Shown here piece after piece: positions 1-5,807 of a DNA stretch of 23,460 nt. The stretch comes from JAJRRA01 sp048636595. Lineage in GTDB: Bacteria > Pseudomonadota > Gammaproteobacteria > Xanthomonadales > SZUA-36. The position numbers and the translations under genes were made by a program. The stretch spans positions 1 to 23,460 of the forward strand of contig JAIVWI010000025.1 of the NCBI GenBank assembly GCA_048636595.1, in the 5' to 3' direction. The notes beneath the pieces are model-generated. The model had not been told where the DNA came from. It did no database searches and was given only the letters and a program-made list of their open reading frames with translations. The number at the start of each line of letters is the position of its first letter. Within the stretch, counting starts at the first letter, position 1.

Positions 1-262
1 TGGGAATGCTGGGAGAGTTCCAGAACACGACAGCAACCGTACATGAGAACCAGGAAAATCAGCGACATAGATTGTTTACTTGATTTAATATATTAAAGTT
101 TGATAGGCTGAATCCCGATAGGTCTGTCAGGAAGACGGACCCTCAAGGGAGAAACATCAGAATATTGCGAGGCAGGGAGCTTCCAATGATTTTCTCCTGA
201 TAGTACCGGCACAGGATTCGTGCCCGTACTAAACAACATCAGATAACAAGGAGGTTATCGAT
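1..262. other. Non-coding leader region with hairpins upstream of a small ORF
   Basis: No convincing gene lies here. An AT-rich perfect palindrome, TTTAATATATTAAA, sits at 84-97. Three hairpins follow: 121-128 with 134-141 (GGTCTGTC/GACGGACC, one wobble pair), 148-154 with 191-197 (GGAGAAA/TTTCTCC), and 201-231 (TAGTAC, C/C mismatch, GGCAC, 7-nt loop). The last ends 17 nt before the Shine-Dalgarno of the 34-residue ORF. On the minus strand, an ATG at 66-68 opens a frame that leaves the window after 22 codons (MSLIFLVLMYGCC...). It could be the start of a divergent gene, but it has no clear ribosome site and is too short to judge. Confidence 0.5.
84..97. promoter_or_regulatory. AT-rich perfect palindrome, possible operator or promoter core
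   Basis: TTTAATATATTAAA is a perfect 14-bp palindrome in the AT-rich stretch upstream of the small-ORF transcript. It lies where a promoter for that transcript, or for a possible divergent gene leaving the left edge, would be expected. No convincing -35/-10 pair with standard spacing could be fixed, so operator or promoter function is inference. Confidence 0.3.
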
Positions 263-367
263 ATGTACACGAATACTTCAATTCTGCCCGCAGCTTTCGC
301 TGCAAAGCCATTCAAATACAACCCAGAAGGTTTCTGCTGCGCTGTGCACGGCGGCGGATCGGGCTGA
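263..367 (+). CDS. 34-residue small protein, unknown; possible RiPP precursor or leader peptide
   Basis: The ATG at 263 follows a perfect AAGGAGGT Shine-Dalgarno (248-255) at a 7-nt spacing, the best ribosome site in the window, so translation is likely. The product begins MYTNTSILPAAFAAKPF, has no obvious transmembrane segment, and ends in the striking tail FCCAVHGGGSG: adjacent cysteines, a histidine and a glycine-rich end. It is flanked by hairpins on both sides and followed by a strong terminator at 531-563, so it looks like a short stand-alone transcript. I do not recognise the family. A Cys/His/Gly-rich C-terminus suits a modified peptide core, a metal-binding microprotein or a regulatory leader peptide. 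No modifying enzyme or exporter gene is adjacent: the next gene is a FAH-family enzyme beyond the terminator. Confidence 0.55.
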   Translation: MYTNTSILPAAFAAKPFKYNPEGFCCAVHGGGSG

Positions 368-378
368 TTACTCAAATA

Positions 379-528
379 AGGAGCCAGCCCTCCCTGGCTA
401 TGGTTCAGGCGCTTCGTTTTTCTCGCTATTGACGAAGCGAATTTGGCTCCTAAAGGTCCGCCATCTCACATTCCCTGTGCCGGCGGGCCTTCAGCGAGAC
501 ATCCCGTACACCCTTCTTTCGGGATGTT
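379..528 (+). ncRNA. Structured RNA: three successive hairpins after the small ORF
   Basis: Three stems can be paired by eye. The first is closed by AGGAGCCA (379-386) with TGGCTCCT (444-451). It encloses an 8-bp hairpin CGCTTCGT/ACGAAGCG (410-417 with 432-439) and a small CCAG/CTGG stem (384-387 with 394-397) that competes with the closing stem. The second pairs GGTCCGCC (455-462) with GGCGGGCC (482-489), with CACA/TGTG inside. The third pairs 498-506 with 520-528 around a 13-nt loop. All lie between the small-ORF stop codon and the terminator, so they form a structured 3' UTR or a separate small RNA. No known RNA family is recognised. Confidence 0.45.
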
Positions 529-530
529 TA

Positions 531-563
531 AAGCCGGGAGTGCTGCTACTCCCGGCTTTTTTT
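531..563 (+). terminator. Strong intrinsic terminator
   Basis: An 11-bp perfect stem, AAGCCGGGAGT (531-541) with ACTCCCGGCTT (548-558) around a GCTGCT loop, runs into a seven-T tract (557-563). It ends the small-ORF transcript and separates it from the FAH-family gene downstream. Confidence 0.9.
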
Positions 564-661
564 ATGATTAGTCCGCACACATTCGATGAAGTGGTTCTGG
601 TAAGCGGCACGGCTGGCCCTTATTATTCATGGAATTCGTAACGGCATTTGGAGAGAATAAA

Positions 662-1651
662 TTGAAACTGGCATCTCTTAAAACCGGCGGCCGGGACGGC
701 ACGCTGATCGTAGTTAACCGGGCGTTGACTCAATATGTGGTGGCTGATGAGGTTGCGGCCACTATGCAACAGGCCATCGAAGACTGGTCAAATGCGGCTC
801 CGCGCCTTAATGCCATTTCCGCAGCACTGAATGCCGGCGAGTGTGATGACGCCAGAGCGCTGGACTGCAGTGCTTTGGCTTCTCCATTTCCGCGCGCCTA
901 TGAATTCGTCGACGGCAGTGCTTATTTGCCACATGTCGAACGGGTGCGCCGCGCCCGTGGTGCGGAGGTGCCCGAATCGTTTTACCAGGATCCCTTGATG
1001 TACCAGGCCACATCGGCCGGATTCCTGGGGCCGCGTGACCCGGTCCCGGTGGTCAGCGAGGAATACGGAATCGATTTCGAAGCAGAAATCGTGGTGGTAA
1101 CGGACGACGTGCCGATGGCTGTCAGTGCCGAGCAGGCGGCCGGGCATATCCAGTTGCTTGGATTGATCAACGATGTCAGTCTCAGGAACCTGATTCCCGG
1201 GGAACTTGCAAAAGGCTTTGGATTCCTGCAGTCAAAACCACGGTCGGCCTTTTCTCCGGTATTCGTGACACCGGATGAATTGGGTGATGCATGGCGGGAC
1301 AGCGTTCTGCATCTGCCACTGCTTTCCTCGCTGAATGGCGAGCACTTCGGTGCGCCGCAGGCAGGTGTCGACATGCAGTTCAATTTCGCCCAGCTGGTGG
1401 CGCATGCAGCCAGGACACGGCCGCTGAGCGCCGGTACCATCGTGGGTTCAGGAACCATCGCGAATCAGGACGAAAGCCTGGGCGCATCCTGCCTGGCGGA
1501 ACGGCGAATGCTGGAGATTATTGAAAGTGGCAAACCTGAAACGCCCTTCATGGCTTTCGGTGACAGGATACGTATCGAAATGCTGGATGCAGAAGGACGT
1601 TCCATTTTCGGTGCGATTGAGCAGGTAATAGAGCGATATGCCCGACAGTAA
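662..1651 (+). CDS. Fumarylacetoacetate hydrolase family protein
   Basis: The product (329 residues) belongs to the FAH superfamily, which cleaves fumarylacetoacetate to fumarate and acetoacetate in tyrosine/homogentisate catabolism. I start it at TTG 662, giving MKLASLKTGGRDGTL, the usual opening of this short (~330-residue) type. A GGAG sits 9 nt upstream, whereas the in-frame ATG at 629 would add eleven atypical residues. Metal-binding residues of the family are visible: D110 (in YQDPLMYQ), E140 and E142 (DFEAEIVV) and D171 (INDVSLRNL). The gene overlaps maiA by 14 bp, which fits joint action after maleylacetoacetate isomerisation. The family also contains other diketone hydrolases, so the substrate is inferred mainly from context. 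Confidence 0.9.
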   Translation: MKLASLKTGGRDGTLIVVNRALTQYVVADEVAATMQQAIEDWSNAAPRLNAISAALNAGECDDARALDCSALASPFPRAYEFVDGSAYLPHVERVRRARGAEVPESFYQDPLMYQATSAGFLGPRDPVPVVSEEYGIDFEAEIVVVTDDVPMAVSAEQAAGHIQLLGLINDVSLRNLIPGELAKGFGFLQSKPRSAFSPVFVTPDELGDAWRDSVLHLPLLSSLNGEHFGAPQAGVDMQFNFAQLVAHAARTRPLSAGTIVGSGTIANQDESLGASCLAERRMLEIIESGKPETPFMAFGDRIRIEMLDAEGRSIFGAIEQVIERYARQ

Positions 1652-2309
1652 AGCCACAGCGCCGGTCCTTTACAGTTATTGGCGCAGTTCTTCATCCTAC
1701 CGGGTGAGGATAGCCCTGAACCTGAAAGGGATCGATTACGAACAGGCTCCGGTCCACCTGGTCAGAAATGGCGGCGAGCAGAATCATCCGGCCTACCGGG
1801 AAATCAACCCCCTCGGCCTGGTGCCGGCGCTGGTGCACGACGGCCAGGTCGTGGTGCAGTCCCTGGCAATCTGTGAATACCTTGAAGAAACCTTCCCCAT
1901 GCCGCCGCTGTTGCCCCCGGACAAACGGGGCAGGGCAAGGGTCAGGAGCATCGCCCAGAGCATTGCCAGTGAGATTCAACCCATGAACAACCTGGGTGTT
2001 ATGCAATACCTGAAAAAGGAAATGGGGCAAACAGAGGAAGCGGTCCGGAAGTGGTATGTCCATTGGGTGGACCGGGGGTTTTCTGCCATTGAAACCTGGT
2101 TGGGCAGCCAGGACACGGGTAGATTTTGTCATGGTGATGCGCCCGGCCTCGCAGACTGTTTCCTGGTGCCCCAGGTCTACAATGCGGAACGCTTCAACTG
2201 TGACCTTGAGCCATATCCCCAAATCATGAGGATCACCTCATTGTGCCGCGAATTACCCGGGTTCCGGGCCGCCGCACCCGAAAACCAGCCAGATACCGGA
2301 ATTAGTTAA
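1638..2309 (+). CDS. maiA: Maleylacetoacetate isomerase (zeta-class glutathione transferase)
   Basis: The product (223 residues) is the usual length for MaiA, a glutathione-dependent cytosolic enzyme that turns maleylacetoacetate into fumarylacetoacetate in tyrosine/phenylalanine degradation. The N-terminal thioredoxin-like domain carries the zeta-class motif SSSSYRVRIALN (residues 17-28). The glutathione-contact segment follows, with NPLGLVPAL at 57-65 and QSLAICEYLEE from 74. An all-helical C-terminal domain completes it. The ATG at 1638 lies inside the end of the FAH-family gene, implying translational coupling and one operon. No homogentisate dioxygenase gene is in the window, so the start of the pathway must be encoded elsewhere. 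Confidence 0.93.
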   Translation: MPDSKATAPVLYSYWRSSSSYRVRIALNLKGIDYEQAPVHLVRNGGEQNHPAYREINPLGLVPALVHDGQVVVQSLAICEYLEETFPMPPLLPPDKRGRARVRSIAQSIASEIQPMNNLGVMQYLKKEMGQTEEAVRKWYVHWVDRGFSAIETWLGSQDTGRFCHGDAPGLADCFLVPQVYNAERFNCDLEPYPQIMRITSLCRELPGFRAAAPENQPDTGIS

Positions 2310-2340
2310 TTGATTTTCAGGGGTAATTGATTTTTAGGGC
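2307..2340 (+). repeat. Imperfect 17-bp tandem repeat at the end of maiA
   Basis: TAATTGATTTTCAGGGG (2307-2323) is followed directly by TAATTGATTTTTAGGGC (2324-2340), 15 of 17 bases identical. The first copy begins with the maiA stop codon. It could be a local duplication or paired binding sites just upstream of the candidate promoter for the next operon. Confidence 0.7.
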
Positions 2341-2369
2341 TTAACTCGAACGCCTGCATGAGTCATAAT
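2341..2369 (+). promoter_or_regulatory. Candidate sigma-70 promoter for the DUF4398 operon
   Basis: TTAACT (2341-2346) and CATAAT (2364-2369) are separated by 17 bp and resemble -35 and -10 boxes. The predicted start near 2376 leaves a leader of about 26 nt before the ATG at 2402. It sits directly after the 17-bp tandem repeat. It was found by eye only. Confidence 0.4.
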
Positions 2370-2401
2370 TCCAAACCTGTTCATCCTTAATGTAAACCAT
2401 C

Positions 2402-2767
2402 ATGCAAAACCTTGTTTTTCTTTTGATCCTGTTGCTGCTTTCCTCCTGCGCAACACCAAAACCGTCGGCCGATGCATTCGCCAGTGCTGAAGAGGCTTTG
2501 GAGGTCGCTGTCCAGGCGGGCGCCGAAGAGCATTCACCGGTGGAGTTGCGGTTTGCCCGGGAAAAGCTGGCCGAAGCGCACAAGGGGATGGAGTACAAGC
2601 AATTCGACAAAGCAATTTACCTGATCGACCAATCTGAAATTAATTCCGAACTGGCCCTGGAGAAAACCAGGGCGGCAATCATCAGAGGAAAGGTAACGGA
2701 CCTGGCACGGGAAAACGAGATTCTCCGGGAAGATTTTGAATCCACTTACGGGGAGGATTTCAAATGA
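2402..2767 (+). CDS. Small DUF4398 lipoprotein
   Basis: This 121-residue protein starts with a hydrophobic signal sequence (MQNLVFLLILLLL) and a lipobox ending SSC, so Cys16 is the likely lipidated residue of a membrane-anchored periplasmic lipoprotein. The rest is alpha-helical, with the alternating pattern seen in DUF4398 proteins (ELRFAREKLAEAHKGM, AIYLIDQSEINSELA). The next gene begins within its stop codon (ATGA), so the two are co-translated. The start is fixed by the signal peptide, since no good Shine-Dalgarno is visible. The molecular role is unknown. Partnership with an OmpA-domain protein suggests a place in the cell envelope. Confidence 0.8.
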   Translation: MQNLVFLLILLLLSSCATPKPSADAFASAEEALEVAVQAGAEEHSPVELRFAREKLAEAHKGMEYKQFDKAIYLIDQSEINSELALEKTRAAIIRGKVTDLARENEILREDFESTYGEDFK

Positions 2768-3768
2768 ACCGGATGGTTGTGAACTCGGCGGTATCAAGAA
2801 TCCTGGCCCTTGCTGCAGTAGTCGTATTGCTTGCAGCTTGCGCCACGGCACCCAAAAAAGACCTTGCACTGGAGCAAGTGAAAGCCCAATTGCAGGAACT
2901 GCAAGCCGACGAAGCACTGGCCGGCTATGCTCCGCTGGCGCTGGGTGAGGCCAAAAGGGCGTTGCGTCAGGCTGAGACTGCAAGCGGTGACAAAACCTAC
3001 CGCATCCACCTGATCTACATGGCTGATCGAAGGATTCAGATTGCACGGGCCAGCGCACAAAACGAACAGATGGAAAAAGAGTTCAACCGGCTGGAAGATG
3101 AACGCAGTGCGATGCTGGTGCGTAGCAGTAAGCTTGAAGCAAAACGGGCCAGGCTGGAAGCTGAGCAGGCAAGGATGATGTCTGCGGCGCGGGCCGAAGA
3201 CGCAAGTCGGGCGAGGGAAGAAGCCCAACAGGCTATTTCCCGTGAAGAAGAGTCTTCGCGCAATGCGAACCAGGCACGCGAAGAAGCGGAGGCGGCCAAG
3301 GCGCTTGCCGTTTCCAGCGCAACGGCAGCTGAACTGTCGCGCAGGGAAGCGGATCTGGCAACGGAACAAGCCGATTCACTTCGCCGCCAGTTGGAGAATC
3401 TGCAGTTGCGCCAGACCGAAAGCGGAGTAGTGGTAACGCTGGGCGATGTACTGTTCGAGACAGGTCAGTCGGGACTGAAGAAAGAAGCGCAGTCCAGCCT
3501 GGTCGAAGTTGTTGACTTGTTGCAAAGCCAGCCAGACCACAAAATTCGAATCGAGGGTCACACAGACTCCACCGGTGATGCGATGGCCAACCTCAAGCTT
3601 TCAGAACAAAGAGCCAATAAGGTAATGGATTCGCTGGTGGCGCTTGGCGTGGATCAGGCTCGCGTCACCGCCGCGGGAATGGGTGAGGACTTTCCCATTG
3701 CCAGTAATGATACTGAAGAAGGCCGCAGCCAGAACCGGCGTGTGGATGTGATCCTGCTGGATGATTGA
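2764..3768 (+). CDS. DUF4398 / OmpA-family peptidoglycan-binding lipoprotein
   Basis: The protein (334 residues) has a signal peptide with lipobox LLAAC (Cys26), then a DUF4398-like helical segment (about 33-97). A long charged coiled coil rich in Glu/Arg/Ala follows (about 98-215), then a C-terminal OmpA domain (about 218-334). The OmpA domain shows GHTDSTG with D268, LSEQRANKV with R283, and NRRVDV near the end, the residues that hold diaminopimelate of peptidoglycan. It probably bridges the outer membrane and the cell wall, with the coiled coil as spacer. Its first codon overlaps the stop of the preceding DUF4398 lipoprotein gene. The pair looks like a duplication in which one copy gained the wall-binding domain. 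Confidence 0.9.
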   Translation: MNRMVVNSAVSRILALAAVVVLLAACATAPKKDLALEQVKAQLQELQADEALAGYAPLALGEAKRALRQAETASGDKTYRIHLIYMADRRIQIARASAQNEQMEKEFNRLEDERSAMLVRSSKLEAKRARLEAEQARMMSAARAEDASRAREEAQQAISREEESSRNANQAREEAEAAKALAVSSATAAELSRREADLATEQADSLRRQLENLQLRQTESGVVVTLGDVLFETGQSGLKKEAQSSLVEVVDLLQSQPDHKIRIEGHTDSTGDAMANLKLSEQRANKVMDSLVALGVDQARVTAAGMGEDFPIASNDTEEGRSQNRRVDVILLDD

Positions 3769-4077
3769 CCCGGTATCCTGAAGATAGTGGCTCCGGCTGC
3801 AAAATGCCTTTGATTCCGGCCGTTTGTTTTTTTGTCGGCGAATTTGCTTGCCGTGGTGGTTCAATTGCGCTAGATTTAGTGTAGTAATATGGTTTTTCCA
3901 ATTCAAAATGGAGTTCGCGGATAATGGCGCTCGTGCCTCGTATCCGTCGCATGTCATATTCTGAACTCCAAATCCACTCGTTAGAAAATTACTTGAACTA
4001 TTCCGCCTCAGCGCCAATTAATGTGGTTAGCTGCGGCATTTTGTCGTATTTACATGGATCAGATACGGAGGACTCCT
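3769..4077. other. 309-nt intergenic region containing a long-range inverted repeat
   Basis: No gene is seen here. A run of seven T's at about 3827-3833 follows a weak, GC-rich imperfect stem (CCGG at 3793-3796 and 3816-3819), which might end the OmpA-family transcript. Further on, TGGAGTTC (3909-3916) pairs with GAACTCCA (3963-3970), and inside it CGGATA (3918-3923) pairs with TATCCG (3941-3946). A folded leader for the small gene at 4078 is therefore possible. No promoter could be placed with confidence. Confidence 0.45.
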
Positions 4078-4293
4078 ATGTTTGAACACCGCCAGGAACA
4101 AATGGAAAGAATGAAGCAGGAAAATGAAGATTTTCTCAGAGTATTCAATCGTCATCAAGAACTGGACAAACGGGTCACAGCCGCTGAAGTCGGCACGGCC
4201 CCGATGGAGGACCTGGCTCTCAACCAACTCAAGAAAGAAAAACTCTGGGTAAAAGACAAGCTGGCGCGCATGATGGACACCGTTGTTTCCTGA
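4078..4293 (+). CDS. YdcH family (DUF465) small protein
   Basis: The product (71 residues) matches the DUF465/YdcH pattern: a short helical hairpin with an N-terminal MFEHRQEQMERMKQEN, a central FNRHQELDKRV and a C-terminal LKKEKLWVKDKLARMM. The ATG at 4078 has a good GGAGGA Shine-Dalgarno just upstream. An in-frame ATG at 4021 would add 19 residues not typical of the family. Family members are small cytosolic proteins of unknown function. It stands alone between a 309-nt gap and a strong terminator, so it is probably monocistronic. Confidence 0.85.
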   Translation: MFEHRQEQMERMKQENEDFLRVFNRHQELDKRVTAAEVGTAPMEDLALNQLKKEKLWVKDKLARMMDTVVS

Positions 4294-4330
4294 TCATTCG
4301 CACAAATAGATTTGCATAAATTAGAAGATA

Positions 4331-4362
4331 GCGGCCGGGTTTATACCCGGCCGCTTCTTTTT
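4331..4362 (+). terminator. Strong intrinsic terminator after the DUF465 gene
   Basis: GCGGCCGGGT (4331-4340) pairs perfectly with ACCCGGCCGC (4345-4354) around a TTAT loop, followed by TTCTTTTT. It separates the DUF465 gene from the transsulfuration operon. Confidence 0.92.
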
Positions 4363-4433
4363 GGCTTTAGAATATAAAAATTGGCTTTCCCGCCATGCCG
4401 GATATCAATTAAGTGAGCGGAGTATCTCCCCGA

Positions 4434-5807
4434 ATGGAAATTTTTGATAATGTTCTTGACCTGATTGGGAACACACCCGTGGTGCGGATCAATCACCTGG
4501 ATACGGGCCCCTGCGAGTTGCTGATCAAGCTGGAAAGCCAGAATCCAGGTGCTTCGATCAAGGACCGAATTGGTTTGAAAATGATCGAGGACGCGGAACA
4601 GGCCGGGTTGATCAGGCCGGGTTCGACGCTGGTGGAAGGGACGGCCGGAAACACCGGCATTGGCCTGGCCCTGGTAGCCGCGCAAAAGGGTTACCGCCTG
4701 GTGCTGGTGATCCCTGACAAGATGAGCAGTGAGAAAATATCCAACCTGAAGGCGATGGGAGCCGAAGTGATACTCACGCGGTCAGACGTGGCCAAGGGGC
4801 ACCCGGAGTACTACCAGGATCTGGCTAAACGGATTGCAGAAGAGATGGATGATGCCTATTTCATTAACCAGTTTGGCAATCCATCCAATCCGATAGCGCA
4901 TGAAGAAGTAACCGGGCCGGAAATTTGGCGCCAGGTGGACGGCAAACTGGATGCCATCGTTCTCGGCGTGGGTTCTAGTGGAACAGTGACCGGTCTTTCC
5001 CGGTATTTTGCCCGCGTGGCGCCTGAACTGGAACTTATCCTGGCCGATCCTGAAGGGTCCATACTCGCTGAATACGTCAATGAAGGCACGTTGTCTGCCA
5101 AGAGCGCCTCCTGGATGGTGGAGGGTATTGGTGAAGATTTCCTGCCTACAATCAGTGATTTCACCCGCATAAATAAAGCCTATGCGATCAGTGACCGGGA
5201 AAGTTTCCTGACCGCCCGTGAATTGCTGGTCACCGAAGGGATACTGGCCGGATCGTCAACCGGAACCTTGTTGGCGGCTGCGCTACGGTACTGCAGGGAA
5301 CAGACCGAAGCGAAGCGTGTGCTGACTTTTGCTTGCGACACCGGCAATCGCTATCTTTCAAAAATGTTCAATGATTTCTGGATGCGCGACCAGGGTTTCA
5401 TTGAAACGGAGAGTCACGGCGACCTGAGAGACCTGATTGCCCGGCCTTATGCTTCCAGGGATACGGTAACGGTCGGTCCCGGGGAGCCCCTTGCCAATGC
5501 ATACAAGCGCATGAAACTTTACGATATATCACAACTTCCGGTCATTGTGGATGATCAAATTGTCGGTATTCTTGACGAGTCTGACCTGTTGATGGCGGTA
5601 GCCGAATCTTCCAGCCGTTTCGACGATCCCGTGAGCACGGCAATGGTTTCCGAATTGACCGAAATCGATGTGAAGGCGGCGGTGTCTGAGCTGATGCCGA
5701 TTTTTGTCCGGGACTTTGTCGCCATTGTGAAAGACGGCTCAAAGTTCCTGGGTTTGATTACACGGGTGGATTTATTGAATTACCTGCGCAGGAAAGCAGA
5801 CCGTTGA
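4434..5807 (+). CDS. cbs: Cystathionine beta-synthase (PLP enzyme with CBS domain pair)
   Basis: The product (457 residues) joins serine and homocysteine into cystathionine, the first step of reverse transsulfuration. The N-terminal fold-type II PLP domain shows GASIKDR with the PLP lysine K43, EGTAGNTGIG (68-77) and the phosphate-binding loop GVGSSGTVTG (178-187). Two C-terminal CBS (Bateman) modules, about 340-395 and 397-452, suggest nucleotide or S-adenosylmethionine sensing. I prefer ATG 4434, with GGAG 11 nt upstream, giving MEIFDNVLDLIGNTP; a GTG at 4413 in the same frame would add seven residues. O-acetylserine sulfhydrylases are relatives, but the Bateman pair and the downstream lyase gene favour CBS. 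Its stop overlaps the next start. Confidence 0.9.
   Translation: MEIFDNVLDLIGNTPVVRINHLDTGPCELLIKLESQNPGASIKDRIGLKMIEDAEQAGLIRPGSTLVEGTAGNTGIGLALVAAQKGYRLVLVIPDKMSSEKISNLKAMGAEVILTRSDVAKGHPEYYQDLAKRIAEEMDDAYFINQFGNPSNPIAHEEVTGPEIWRQVDGKLDAIVLGVGSSGTVTGLSRYFARVAPELELILADPEGSILAEYVNEGTLSAKSASWMVEGIGEDFLPTISDFTRINKAYAISDRESFLTARELLVTEGILAGSSTGTLLAAALRYCREQTEAKRVLTFACDTGNRYLSKMFNDFWMRDQGFIETESHGDLRDLIARPYASRDTVTVGPGEPLANAYKRMKLYDISQLPVIVDDQIVGILDESDLLMAVAESSSRFDDPVSTAMVSELTEIDVKAAVSELMPIFVRDFVAIVKDGSKFLGLITRVDLLNYLRRKADR

Noticed and set aside
1..68. Minus-strand start of a gene leaving the left edge (MSLIFLVLMYGCC...)
   Set aside because: Only 22 codons are visible, without a ribosome site or a recognisable family; noted in the description of the left region but not called.
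365..379. UGA of the small ORF as a selenocysteine codon, with the next hairpin as a SECIS
   Set aside because: Readthrough would add only four residues before TAA, and the following stem is not placed or shaped like a bacterial SECIS.
380..450. tRNA-like outline: 71 nt closed by a 7-bp stem GGAGCCA/TGGCTCC
   Set aside because: There is no T-arm next to the 3' strand, no TTCRA loop in the right place and no anticodon arm; the inside is one long 8-bp hairpin.
429..641. 70-codon open frame across the hairpins and terminator
   Set aside because: It spans an intrinsic terminator and several stems, has no ribosome site and a composition unlike a protein.
3789..3833. Possible terminator after the OmpA-family gene
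   Set aside because: There is a T-run, but the only stem is four or five imperfect pairs with a long loop; mentioned only in the intergenic description.
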